The notes under the pieces: model-generated
Told to the model about the DNA's origin: nothing
The model's database searches: none
What the model saw: only the letters and a program-made list of their open reading frames with translations
Shown: positions 46,720 to 58,372 of the stretch, piece by piece
Layout: every line of letters starts with the position of its first letter
Position numbering within the stretch: the first letter of the stretch is position 1
Position numbers and translations under genes: made by a program
Assembly: GCA_025175895.1 (NCBI GenBank)
Contig: CM045989.1
Span: 20,081,928 to 20,145,927 of the forward strand
DNA from: Wurfbainia villosa
Lineage: Eukaryota > Streptophyta > Magnoliopsida > Zingiberales > Zingiberaceae
Direction of reading: 5' to 3'
DNA length: 64,000 nucleotides

Positions 46720-48607
46720 ATGGGTTTAGGGTGTGCCAACCTTGATTGGATGGGTAGTTAACTCAATCATGGTAAAGGTGGCACTTTAGGATGTTTTCAA
46801 GGTTATGGTTACCTTGGAAATAGATTTGAATCAATATCCTAAAAAGATTTTAGGATGTGTCAATGCACTTTTGAATTTAAGAAAAATCAATTAAATTGGC
46901 ACAATTTAGGTTTAGAGGTTAGTGTGCCATTTTGGGTTTTTGGCACACTAGGGAGATTAAGGTTAATATGGCAAAATATATCTAATTGTATCAAATGGCA
47001 ATTAATATTAAAATTTAGGTATTACTATACCTATATATTTTATATGCCATGCCTTGATTGCCATATGCCATGTCATGACATCATGCCTAGTTCTATGATT
47101 TTATATGTCATGTTCATGTTTAGGATTAAGGTTTTAAATGTCATGTGTTTTTAGATTTCATATTATGCCATGACATCATGATTATGAGCATGTGTTTATC
47201 TATCTCATCTCTAATGCCATAATCACTCATGCATTTAAGATAATTTGATTGAAATTGATTTAAGGACAATGGCATGACTTGGAGTCCCATTTATAAGGGA
47301 ATCAAGTAGGGTTGCCTTAGAGAATGCATGAAACCCTAGATTAGGATGAACAAAACCCACATCTCACATCCAATTGACATGTATGTGTATTTATACACCT
47401 TAGATACATGTGAGATGCTAGGATATGAGTTGAGTTCAAGGTGCATAGTTTTTGCATCTAGATGAACTAAAACTCATCTTGTTTCAATTTGTGGATCATT
47501 GGGAAAGCTTGTGTACAAGTCATGTACATTGAGCCCAAGGAATATGATCCAAAATAAGGTTTTGAAAACATTTTAAAATCATTTTGAAAAACCTTGGTGA
47601 AGTCTATCTTTTGATAGCAATCACCATTGATGAAGTTGATACAAAATAGGGCCAAAACATTGAAAATTTCAATGGTTTTGAGTTTTGTATCAAACTCACT
47701 ATTTTATGGGTAAAATAATTTTTAAATATTTTTCACCCATTGTGTGTGTCATAAGTATTATACGTATGAATTTTCATGATTTTTCGAATTACGTATAATT
47801 ATTTATGAATTTCCAAAATTCATTTCTGATAGTTGAAAATCGAGATTTTCAGTTGTCAATCGACTGCCCTGTGTGGCAGTCCACTGATGTGTGTGGCAGT
47901 CGACTGCCAGGTCTGATTTTGGGTTAACAAGGTTTGTTTAGCCCATTTTCAGCCATGGTAAAGGTCCCTAACCACTTCTAACCCTAGGATATGCTTTGGG
48001 AAGCATTATAAAGGGTGAAAATCCATTGGATATGGATTAGGAGAAGTGTTAGGTCAAAGTATCAAATTTAGGGTATGGAAAGTTCTATGTTGAACTTAGA
48101 ACCTTAATTTTGATGGTTTAGAGTTCCTATTGGCTTAGGGGGTTCCCAAGGACATTGTTGGTGCAATGATCAAGGGGGAGCAAGCCTTTAGGGGGAGGTA
48201 TCCATCTTGGGATGATGGATGTGTTTTTCTCCTTGAAGAGGAGAAGTTAATTGAGAGAGTATCATCAATTGGGAAAATTGATGGGTTTTTGATACCCAAT
48301 TTGGAAATTGGGAGAGTGAAAAGGATTGCCTCTCTTGAGTGATATGGGACTTATCACTAGGACGATGGTAGGCATCCTAGATATTTTTAGGTCAAAAAGG
48401 GGGAGAGTGTAAGATCTCATTGGGACATGAGACATTGACCTCCTCGGAGAGAAAACCTTTTTGATGTTAGTCAAAAAGGGGGAGAATGTTTGGGGGAGAA
48501 CATTTGGAGAGTGTTTACCAATTTGGGATAATTGGTAAGGGATTTGAGTTAGTGGTCTAACTCAGATGATTTGTTTGGTTTTTGTCAAACATCAAAAAGG
48601 GGGAGAT
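46720..48607 (+). other. S4 3' non-coding region with several polypurine tracts
   Basis: 1.9 kb without a credible ORF. PPT-like tracts at about 48171-48196 (CAAGGGGGAG, AGGGGGAGG), 48393-48406, 48471-48497 and the last one 48595-48606 before the LTR. CAGTCGACTG-like palindromes occur at about 47868-47910. Blocks around 47580-47640 and 47940-48050 are shared, in reverse, with S3 and S2. Confidence 0.75.
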
Positions 48608-50363
48608 TGTTGGTGCAATCGGCCCAGGTCACGATTGACCAGACTCGAGTTTGACTCGAGTGATGTTTTGATGTTTGACAAAGTGATTTGGCATTGATGT
48701 TTGACATTAATGTCGGTTAATATGTTGGGGAGATTGTTGGAGCAATCGACCCGGGTCATGTTTGACCAGACTCGAGTTTGACTCGAGGGAGACCTTAATG
48801 GTTGACTAGGGTTGACCATGTGATTATGGGAAAGTTCAAGCATGGTATTGGCAAGGTAAAGTCCAAGTCATGGGTACTTGGCATGGAAAGTCCAAGTGGG
48901 ACACTTGGCATTGGGAAAAGTCCAAGCATGGGTCTTGGCAATGTAAAGTCCAACATGGGTTGGCAAGAAAAGTCCAAGCATGGTCTTGGCATGAAAAGTC
49001 CAACATGGGTTGGCAAGGAAAGTCCAAGCATGGTCTTGGCATGGAAAGTCCAACATGGGTTGGCAATTGGGAAAGTTCAAGTCTTGAGTACTTGGCATGA
49101 GAAGTCTAAGCATGGTCTTGGCATTTGAGAAGTCCAACATGGGTTGGCAAGGGAAGTCCAAGCATGGGTCTTGGCATGGAAAGTCGAAGCATGGTCTTGG
49201 CATGGAAAGTCCAACATGGGTTGGCAAGGGAAAGTCCAAGCTTGAGCCTTGGCATTTGAGAAGTTTCAAGGGTTTGATATTGGCAGCGTAAAGTCCAAGC
49301 GGGAGTCTTGGCAGCATAAGACCAATGGTTGGCATCGTAAAGTCCAAGCGGGAGTCTTGGCAGCATAAGACCAATGGTTGACGGCATAAAGTCCAACCAG
49401 AATCTTGGCGGCGTAAGTCCAATGTGCCTTGGCAGTGTAGACACCGTTAGCATGACATAGCCGACGGAAGCACCTGAAGGCTAGTGCGATGGATGAACAA
49501 GTCATGGATGACTTGGAGGGATCCGAGAGGCGTGAGGCTGATGGAGGTGGCTAGAAGGCTTAGGTCTAGGCTAAGGGTGGTCTAGCAAGTATAGGGGCAC
49601 CATACTTGGGTTAAAACCTCATTCTGCCGATCGCTGAGGGCTCGGTCGACTACTAGTTCACCAGGCTGACATCGAACGCTCTGAGCCGATCGCGGTCGAC
49701 TACTGATACGCTACCGCGCAATGATCGCCAATTTGGCGGCCGATCGCCAAGAGATCCATTGGAGTTTTTCCAGCGTGGATCGATCCGTTGTCTCACGACA
49801 TGATGGCATCGATCGACCGTGACTTATGGCAGTCGACTGATAGGCGAAAATCCAGCCCGACGCAGGTTATAAAGGCAGCTCGGAAGGAGGGTTTTTGAAG
49901 CGATTTTTTTGGGCGAAATTGAAGGGGGAAGTTGGTGCTTTCCTGTCCTTCAAAGCTAGTTCAAGGCAATCAAATATCAAGCAATCCAAAGCTCTTGTAA
50001 AGTTGTTTTTCCTTTACTTGCATTGTATTTCTTTCTTGTATTTGCTTGTATCTTGTGTATTACTTAGTGTAATCCTTGTACGAGGTTTCTCCGCCTCCGG
50101 ATTGTTCCGAGAAGGAGTTATTATTGATTAGTGATTGCGTGTGCATCACTAGAGCTCTTTAGAGCTCGATCCGTGGAGTAGGAACCGTGTGGTTCCGAAC
50201 CACGTTATATCTTTGTGTTCGTGATTGTTGTATTTCGTTATTGCTTTCATTTCTATATTCCGCTGCGCATAACGAGTTTTGTAGAGACGATCGCGAACGA
50301 ATTCCATCTTCCTACGAGCACATCGCTATTCACCCCCCCTCTCGCGGCCTCAAATTTCCAACA
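48608..50363 (+). repeat. S4 3' LTR
   Basis: 1756 bp; about 100 bp shorter than the 5' copy because the palindrome-rich block (about 49622-49765) is shorter and differently composed. The hairpin minisatellite is at 48832-49440. Confidence 0.92.
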
Positions 50364-51573
50364 TTAATTAATTGACGGGCATTCGAGATCTTAAACGCGG
50401 GGAGATATATGTGCAAATAATATATGGAGCCCATATTAACTTATGGGGGTTGGTGCGGTAGATCAATGATAATCCTCTAGTGGAATGGATAATCATTAAT
50501 GGATCGGACTTTATGTGGGCCTGATCAATTGGGTGGCCAAGATCCAACTCCTCCTCATGGTCCCTATTGTAGCCTATTAAAACATCATAAAGCCTAGATC
50601 CAATGGATGAAAACAAAACTCTAGATCCAAAGGTAGAGATTAAATCTCTAGATCCGACGGTTGAGATTAAATCTCTAGATCCGACGGTTGAGATTAAATC
50701 CCTAGAACCAATGGTGGAGATTAAAACCAGGCTTATCCCTAACTCTATAAAAGGAGAGGAGGGGGTGGGCGGCAAGAGTAATCCCATTAGAGATAGGATT
50801 AGGGAAAGGGGCGGCAAGCATTGGAGATTAGGGTTAGGTAGTTGGCGGCACCAAATAAGGAAAGCTTCTCCTTATCTTCTTCTTCTTCCTTGGTGGCCGG
50901 CGCCCATACAGCCCTTCCCTCCCTTGGCCGGCATCAAAACTAGCCCTTCTCCTTCACCTTGGCCGGCGGAAACAAGGCTTAGAGTCCTCCCTTGGAGCTC
51001 TTGGCCGGCATCCATCCTTCTCATCCCTTTTCCTTGTTGGCTGGCGGCAAGCATCTAGCTTGGTGCTTGTTGGTTGGCTAAAGGAAGGAGAAGGGTTTTG
51101 TTTCTATTCTTCCTCTTGTTTGGAGTGAGCAAGGAAGGAAGATTGGTTATCAAGGAGCTTCGACTTTTGGTAGATCGTAGGCCACACGACGTCCAAAAGG
51201 AGGAAGGACATACGATAGAAGATCGAAAGGTATAATACTTGTCTATTTTCTTATGTAACATGTTTATGATTATTTTCAATTATATATGCATGATATATTA
51301 TGTTTTGTGGCTAATATAACTTGGACCCCGAACATAAATACAAAAGCCGATGATCCGTGCATCGTCTATTCCGCGGCTATTCGTAGAATAGAGGTTGGTT
51401 GCTTGAACAACAAGTTTGTTCAAGTGACTACTCTAATCGAATAGCACGACGATGAAACGGTTGCTTGGGTAATCCCACTTATCAAGGATACATTTTTTTT
51501 ATCTGAGGACGTAGAAGATATCGCCATGAACAAGCGCCCGAGTTGAAGTGGAAAGCGAAGTTTCCTACCTTCA

Positions 51574-52627
51574 AGTGGTATCAGAGCAATGGTTTTCGAT
51601 TTTGTGTGTTTAGGATTCGGTTATTTTTATGCACTTTTCATATATTATTTGTGCCGGATAATAGTAGGATATGCGTAGGTTAACTTTTTGGTTGCAGACA
51701 TAGGATCCAACTATTATGGCCATATGTGTGTATGTGATTGTATGTGTGTAATTGTATATTTGTTGAATCCTCGGGGTTGACGAGGCTAGTATTTAATTTT
51801 TTTAATTAAATACGACATTGTTTAGCCACTCTTTTTATTTAGTTTACTTTCAATCTAGATTTCATATACACTCCCTCATGGAGTATAGGATCGATGGATG
51901 TAAATTAAAATATTTTTTCTCGACTCGGATCTCCGGATGGCTTGTACATGGCGTAGGGAGGAGCGGACGAGATGGCGATACGACGGAAGACATATTGAAA
52001 ACAAAAGCCATAATAGTTGGAAAATTTTTATTTTTCATATTTATTGCTTATTGTTTGATATGCATGTCGTAGGCTAGAAAATTCCTCAATTTTAAATTAC
52101 TAAGTGGGAGAGGGATATTTTTAAGAAATTCCCACGACCTCCATTACGATTTGACATGTGATGCCAACAAACTTGCGCGTCGACTCTGAGTGCCTTCCTC
52201 CCCAACAGATGAGTTTGTTTGCGGATCACAAGGTCAAATATGGTTATAGGAAATTATTAAGGATCGTGTGTACTTCTCCATCGGAAGACACATAACCCGA
52301 GATAATTACCTTGGTATCGAGTAATGGTGAACACTTAGATGCAAATAGGAGTATCCTCCCCATCGGAATCACTGCTTTTATTTGTAGAGCCGAAGAGAAA
52401 CCAACTATTAATTTTATTTGTCAAAAAGTTAGGTTGACAAGATAGTAAAATTAATGGGTAAAACTTCCTCTTACAAATGTAGAATTCTTATACGTCCACA
52501 TGATCGTGGCATACAATATTCTCGGTGTTTTGAGGTGTTGGTTGATTTTAAAATTTTTTTGTTTGAGGAATCAATAATTTTTTGAAATCTAAAGTTTTGA
52601 TCTATGTGATTATTAGGTTTTTCAAAA
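51574..52627 (+). other. R4 PBS and leader
   Basis: PBS AGTGGTATCAGAGCAATGG at 51574, then about 1 kb leader with no ORF. Parts of it (about 52160-52640) appear reversed in R2 at 21112-21710. Confidence 0.75.
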
Positions 52628-53129
52628 ATGACTTTCAGTCCACTTGCTATGATACTAAAGGAAATTAAACTTACTGTACATAATTATGTTGATTGGAAAA
52701 AGGAATCTTGACATTGTCTTAACTGCTGAGGAGTACAAGTATGTACTATTCGAAGAGTGTCCTCCTAAGCCTGAAAATGAGCTGGAAGTCCCTGGAGCTG
52801 AGATCGATGGGGAAACTCAGGTCGATATCATTCTCCAGTCTCTACCTAGGAGTTTTGAGCAGTTTCGCCTGAATTACAATATGAATAAGAGGTTGTAATC
52901 GATGGCGGAGCTTCTGACAGAACCCCAGGCGGCAGAAGAACTTGCTCAGACTCAGGCCATGGTTGCCCAAAAGGTTTCTACTTCTAAGCCGAAAGGCAAG
53001 AAGAAGAAGAAACAAGGTGGAGCAAAGGTGGTGGGAGGATCTCAAGGACAAGTGAAGAAGCCGAAAGGCAAGTGCTTCACTTGCAAGCAGGATGGACATT
53101 GGAAGAAGGACTGTCCCAATCAGAAGTAG
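52628..53129 (+). pseudogene. gag: R4 gag, shortened and broken
   Basis: Starts MTFSPLAMILKEIKLTVHNYVDWKK, shifts, continues NLDIVLTAEEYKYVLFEECPP, then jumps to VDIILQSLPRSFEQFRLNYNMN, so much of the capsid is deleted. After a stop comes AELLTEPQAAEELAQ and the knuckle CFTCKQDGHWKKDC. It is a different gag type from the S elements (short copia gag, one knuckle). Confidence 0.85.
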
Positions 53130-55700
53130 AATAAAGGTATATCCTTTGGTCTAGTCGTTGAAACATGGTTAGCTGTGTTATCTACCGACACCTGGTGTGT
53201 AGGTACGGGATCCACCGATCATGTCTGCAATACTTTGCAGGGGATGACTAGCTGAAGGGGAGATTACCGTTTACTTGGGTGATGCCACGAAGGTGGCGGC
53301 TATTGTAGTGGGAGATGTTTATTTGTCTTTTGATAGGAATAAAACTTTGGTTCTTAAGAATTGCCTTTATGTACCTTTATTTAGAAAGAATTTGATTTTG
53401 ATTTCTAAATTCTTTATGGATGGATATTCTATTTTTTTTAATGACAGAATTGTTATAAAAAGGAATAGGGAGATTATCTGTTCTAGTGCATTGATAGAAA
53501 ATTTGTATACACTCGAATCAAAAGCTCCCATGATGCAAATAGAAGTTAATAACTCATTTTCTAATTCCAATAATAGAAAAGAACCTTCAAAGATGAACCA
53601 AACATTTCTTTGGCATCTTAGGCTTGGTCATATTAACTTAAGCAGAATTCAAAAGATGATAGCTGATGGACCTCTGGGTTCATTAGTGGTGGAAGATTTC
53701 CCAACCTGCGAATCTTGTTTGGAGGGTAAAATGACCAAGAGGTCTTTTAAGGCCAAGGGGTATAGAGCTAAAGATGTGTTAGAATTGGTTCATTCTGATT
53801 TGTGTGGTCCTATGTCTATCCAAGCTAGATGTGGTTTTAAGTATTTCATCTCTTTTATAGACGATTATTCGAGATATGGATACATTTACTTGATGCGCTA
53901 CAAGTCTGAATGCTTTGACAAGTTTAAAGAATTCAAGGCTGATGTGGAGAAACGTCAAGGTAAAAGTATCAAGATACTACGATATGATCGTAGTGGTGAG
54001 TACCTCTTGTGAGAGTTTAGGAATTACTTATCAGAGGCTGGGATTCAATCCGAATTGTCTGCACCTGTCACACCCAAGTAGAATGGTGTAGCAGAGCAAA
54101 GGAATAGGACTCTTATGGGGATGGTTAGATCGATGATGAGTTATTCTAAGTTACCAGATTCGTTCTGGGGATATGCTCTAGATACGACAGTGTACATTCG
54201 GAACTTGGTTCCATCTAAATCAGTGCCTTCTACTCCCACAGAATTGTGGACTGGGCGAAAGCCTAGTCTAAGACATATTTGGATTTGGGGGAGTCCAGCA
54301 CATGTGCTGAAGGCAGATGCTGGTAAGTTGGAACCTCGTACAGAAGTACGCATGTTCGTTGGCTATCCTAGAGGAACGAAAGGTGGTTTATTTTATAGTC
54401 CTAGATATCAGAGGGTGATCGTTAGCACGAATGCTAGATTTCTAGAGGAAGACTATGTGATGAACCACAAGCCCATAAGTAAGATTGTTCTGGAGGAATT
54501 GAAAGGGGAAATGACTTCTTCAGTACCACTGGTACAAGAGGATATAACACAAGTCACTACACTGCGTATCACAAAGGATACACAGGTGATACCTCATCAT
54601 AGTCGGAGGGTTGTTAGACAGCCTGATAGATTCATATTCTTGGAAGAATCTTCTGATTTGGTCCCTGTCGAGCATGAACCTGACCCCTGGATATATGACG
54701 AGGCAATCCAAGATAAAGATGCGGTATCTTGGCAAAGTGCAATGAATACTGAGATTGAATCTATGGATTCAAATTAGGTATGGGAATTAGTAGAACCACC
54801 CGATGGTGTAAAAACCATTGGTTGCAAGTGGATCTACAAAAGAAAGAGAGAAATAGATGGGAAGGTTGAGACCTTCAAAGCAAGGCTTGTTGCGAAGGGG
54901 TATACTCAGAAAGGGGGTATCGATTATGAGGAAACCTTTTCGCCGATAGTCATGCTTAAGTCTTTTCAGATTCTCTTATGCATTGCTGCTCATATGGATT
55001 ATGAGGTATGGAAGATGGATGTCAAGACAGCTTTCCTTAATGGAAGTCTTGAGGAAAACATCTATATGAAGCAACCAGAGGGATTCATTGCAATGTGCAA
55101 AGAGCATCTTGTATGTAAGCTTAATTGGTCCACTTATGGATTGAAGCAAGCTTCGAGGTGTTGGAACATCCGCTTTGATGAGGTAATCCAGTCTTATCGA
55201 TTTATTCAAAGTCCGGATGAGTCTTGTGTATACAAGAGATGTGATGGAAACTTAGTGATATTTCTTGTACTATACGTAGATGATATTTTGTTAATTGGCA
55301 ACAATGTCAAGGTGTTATCAGATGTAAGGGTATGGTTGTCCAAACAGTTTGATATGAAGGACTTGGGAGAAGTGGGACACATCCTTGGGATCAAGGTTAT
55401 AAGGAATCGCAAGAAAAGGATGTTGTGCTTATCTCAAGCTTCATATAGACACAATTATGGATCGTTTTAGCATGCAAAACTCTAAGAAAGGTTTTATACC
55501 TTTCAGACATGGAGTTCGTTTATCTAAGGAGATGTGTCCTAGAACATCTGAGGAGATAGAAGAGATGAAGGTGGTTCCTTATGCTTCGACAGTAGGAAGC
55601 CTCATGTATTCTATGCTATGTACGAGACCAGATATCTGCTTTGTTGTGGGCATGGTCAGTAGATATCAGAGTAATCCAAGGCAGGGACATTGGACTGCGG
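53130..55700 (+). pseudogene. R4 pol: protease, integrase, RT and partial RNase H, broken
   Basis: Protease has lost its site (TWCVGTGSTDHVC in place of D-T/S-G, plus stops at about 53254). The 53275-54012 frame has pre-integrase LWHLRLGHINLSRI, CESCLEGKMTK, integrase Asp in HSDLCGPM and ILRYDRSGEYLL (RSDRGGEY altered), then a TGA. The 54115-54777 frame finishes integrase (MGMVRSMMSYSKLPDSFWGYALDT). RT follows with WIYKRKRE, VKMDVKTAFLNG-type text (55015) and the catalytic VLYVDDILLIGN (about 55268-55305). RNase H ends at CTRPDICFVVGMVSRYQSNPRQGHWTAV (55700), where a deletion joins LTR sequence. It supplies the best copy of the R2 family for comparison. Confidence 0.88.
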
Positions 55701-55722
55701 TCCCTATTATCCCTATTGTACT

Positions 55723-56746
55723 CCTCCTCATGGTCCCTATTGTAGCCTATTAAAACCTCATGAAGCCTAAATCCAATGGATGAAAACAAAACTTTAGATC
55801 TAAAGGTAGAGATTAAATCTCTAGATCCGACGGTTAAGATTAAATTTCTAGATCCGACGGTTGAGATTAAATCGCTAGAACCAATGGTGGAGATTAAAAC
55901 AAGGCTTATTCCTAACTCTATAAAAGGAGTGGAGGGGGTGGAAGGCAAGAGGAATCCCATTAGAGATAGGATTAGGGCAAGGGGAGGGCAAGCATTGGAG
56001 ATTAGGGTTAGGGAGTTTGCGGCACCAAATAAGGAAAGCTTTTCCTTATCTTCTTCTCCTTCCTTGTTGGCCGGCGCCCATACAGCCCTTCCCTCCCTTG
56101 GCTGGCATCAAAACCAGCCCTTCTCCTTCTCCTTGGCTGGTGGAAACAAGGCTTAGAGTCCTCCCTTGGAGCACTTGGCCGACATCCATCCTTCTAATCC
56201 CTTTTCTTTGTTGGTCAGTGGCAAGCATCTAGCTGGTGCTTGTTTGTTGGCTAAAGGAAGGAGAAGGATTTTGTTTCTATTCTTCCTCTTGTTCGGAGTG
56301 AGCAAGGAAAAAAGATTGGTGATCTAGGAGCTTTGACTTTTGGTAGATCGTCACCCACACGACGTCCAAAAGGAGGAAGGACATATGATAGAAGTTCGAG
56401 AGGTATATTACTTGTCTATTTTCTTATGTAACATGTTTATGATTGTTTTCAATTATATATGCATGATATATTATCTTTTGTGGCTAATATAACTTGGACC
56501 CCGAACATAAACACAAAAGTCGGCGATCCGTGCATCGTCAATTCCGTGGCTATTCATAGAATAGAGGTTGGTTGCTTGAACAACAAGTTTGTTCAAGTGA
56601 CTACTCTAATCGAATAGCACGACGATGAAACGGTTGCTTGGGTAATCTCACTTGTCAAGGATAATTTTTTTTTATCCGAGGATGTAGAAGGGATCGCCAT
56701 GAACAAGCGGCCGAGTTGAAGTGGGAAGCAAAGTTTCCTACCTTCA
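55723..56746 (+). repeat. R4 3' LTR, 5'-truncated
   Basis: About 1024 bp, matching 50549-51573. The proper LTR end CTACCTTCA is followed by the ATGGC duplication. Confidence 0.88.
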
Positions 56747-56751
56747 ATGGC

Positions 56752-57044
56752 AAGGCAAATAAATCATGGCAAGTAAAATATACTAAGATATAAAATACCT
56801 AAGTGTTAAATCCAAATTGCCATTTCTAGGAATTAATTCTATTTTTCCTTAAAACCATTATCTCCCAAGTGTGTCATAAACCCAAAATGGCACACTCATA
56901 CCTCTAAGACCGATTTGTACCAATTTAATCATTTTTCAACTTCTCAAGCACATTGACACATCCTAATGTGTCAACTCACCATGGCTAGGTTAACTACCCA
57001 TCCACTTAGGGTTGACACACCCTAACCCATCTAGCGTGAATCGA
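56752..57044 (-). other. S2 3' non-coding region, second piece
   Basis: Continues 42362 after R4, parallel to S3 36896-37184. No ORF. Confidence 0.7.
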
Positions 57045-58315
57045 TCACGCTCCTAGAACTAAATACATATTGGAGCTCCTTGGGTTAAAAAGGTATTCAC
57101 TAGGGATAACATCCCTAGATACCTTCCTAATGACCCTTTTAGGCTTTAAAGTCATAGTCTTTTGGGTCTTTCCTAAGTCAACTCTAGGGGTAACTCCCCA
57201 TTTGACCTTCTTAGTGGCTACATTTGATTTCTTTGAGGTCTTAGCCACAAGGCAAACACCATGACTAGTCTTAGGGATAGCTTCCCTATTAGTCTTGGTT
57301 TTCTTAGACCTAGAAATTGTTTCATAATTAAATGGAACATTATGATAAGTCTTCTTGGGCTTAGGTTTGTGACCCAAACCTTCCTTGCCCTTAGACCGTT
57401 TTTGAACCCTAGGTCTTGACTTTTGGGCAATTGACCCTAGAATTGAATTTTCTATGATTCTAAGGGTTTTCTCCATTTTCTCAAGTCTTGACCTTAAGAC
57501 TTGGTTTTCTAGCTCTAATTTTCCCAAATTTGAGTTTTTATTTATCTTTTGGGAAATGTTCTTCTTCTTCTTAGGCATATACCAAGATTTCTTGGGGTTA
57601 ATGCCCAAGTTTTCTTCAATTCTCCTAATTGACTCCCTAGGAAAGATTGGTCGAGTGTTATTGGTCCTAGGTTTGTCCTTAGATAAACTAACATGCTTGG
57701 TACTTAAACAATAAACCTTATTATTTCTACTAGCATGCTTTTCATTAATAATTGCAAGAGAACTAAAATAGCTTTTAGCATGCTTTCTAACTTTAGGAAT
57801 TGAAGGTGCATAATTTAATATACCTTAGGATTCGCTTTAGAAGCTCCCCCTACATGAGATACACCTTCTTGCCCTTTCTTCCTCCCCCTAGGGCATTGGC
57901 TTCGGTAGTGCCCCCTTTGGTTGCATTTGAAGCACACAATGTTCTCTTTGCTCTTAATTGTGGGGACTCCAGCATTTTTGACTTTTGGTGTCGGTTGGGA
58001 ATTCTCTTGGAATTTCATTACTTTATCCCATAATTCCTTTACATCCCTAAAATTACCCAACCTAGACCAAATGTTGTTAGGAATCAAATCACGAAGTAAT
58101 TCAATTACCTTGAGATTTATCTCGAAGTCCTTGATTTGGTCTTGGGTCCACCTTGACTTATCAATTTCCCTATTTCTTTCATCTCTAGGCAATTCGAAAT
58201 CATTTTCTAAAATTAACATGAAATCAAAATCGGTTTCGAGATATACCTCTATTTTCCTTCTCCACCATAGAAAATCTCTTCCGAATTTTGGTGGTTGGAG
58301 GTTGTAGTCGGCCAT
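57045..58315 (-). pseudogene. gag: S2 gag, broken and internally deleted
   Basis: Starts MADYNLQPPKFGRDFLWW (58315) and follows S3 gag to KVMKFQENSQ. It then skips the acidic stretch and first knuckle to reach PTPKVKNAGVPTIKSKENI and the single knuckle CFKCNQRGHYRSQC. A stop after ANPKVY (57815) and a shift separate it from the second part (57608-57045: coiled coil LGKLELENQVLRSRLEKME, basic tail, end IPSEYLFNPRSSN) that has lost the WVPK end. Confidence 0.88.
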
Positions 58316-58357
58316 CTTGTAGTGCTTGTGTCGGCGGTTAGTCCTCGACAAGTTCCT

Positions 58358-58372
58358 AGCTCTGATACCACT
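58358..58372 (-). other. S2 primer binding site
   Basis: The reverse complement AGTGGTATCAGAGCT adjoins the LTR at 58373. Confidence 0.85.

Larger units (their letters stand above)
43042..50363 (+). mobile_element. S4: complete gag-only LTR retrotransposon, intact gag
   Basis: 7.3 kb element with perfect TTAAT duplications (43037-43041 and 50364-50368). 5' LTR 43042-44900, PBS 44901-44915, gag 44974-46719, 1.9 kb non-coding tail with repeated PPTs, 3' LTR 48608-50363. There is no pol. Nothing has inserted in it and its gag is open, so it and R3 are among the youngest layers. Confidence 0.93.
42363..51573 (+). repeat. R4 5' LTR, split by S4
   Basis: The pieces 42363-43041 and 50369-51573 make about 1884 bp, TGTTGGGATG to CTACCTTCA. 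TATAAAAGG lies at about 50744. The inserted S4 duplicated TTAAT. Confidence 0.88.
42363..56746 (+). mobile_element. R4: copia element with truncated 3' LTR, split by S4
   Basis: Flanked by ATGGC at 42358-42362 and 56747-56751. 5' LTR 42363-43041 plus 50369-51573, PBS 51574, leader, decayed gag-pol 52628-55700, then directly the second half of the 3' LTR (55723-56746). The RNase H end, PPT and first roughly 850 bp of the 3' LTR are missing. Same family as R2. S4 sits in its 5' LTR. Confidence 0.9.
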
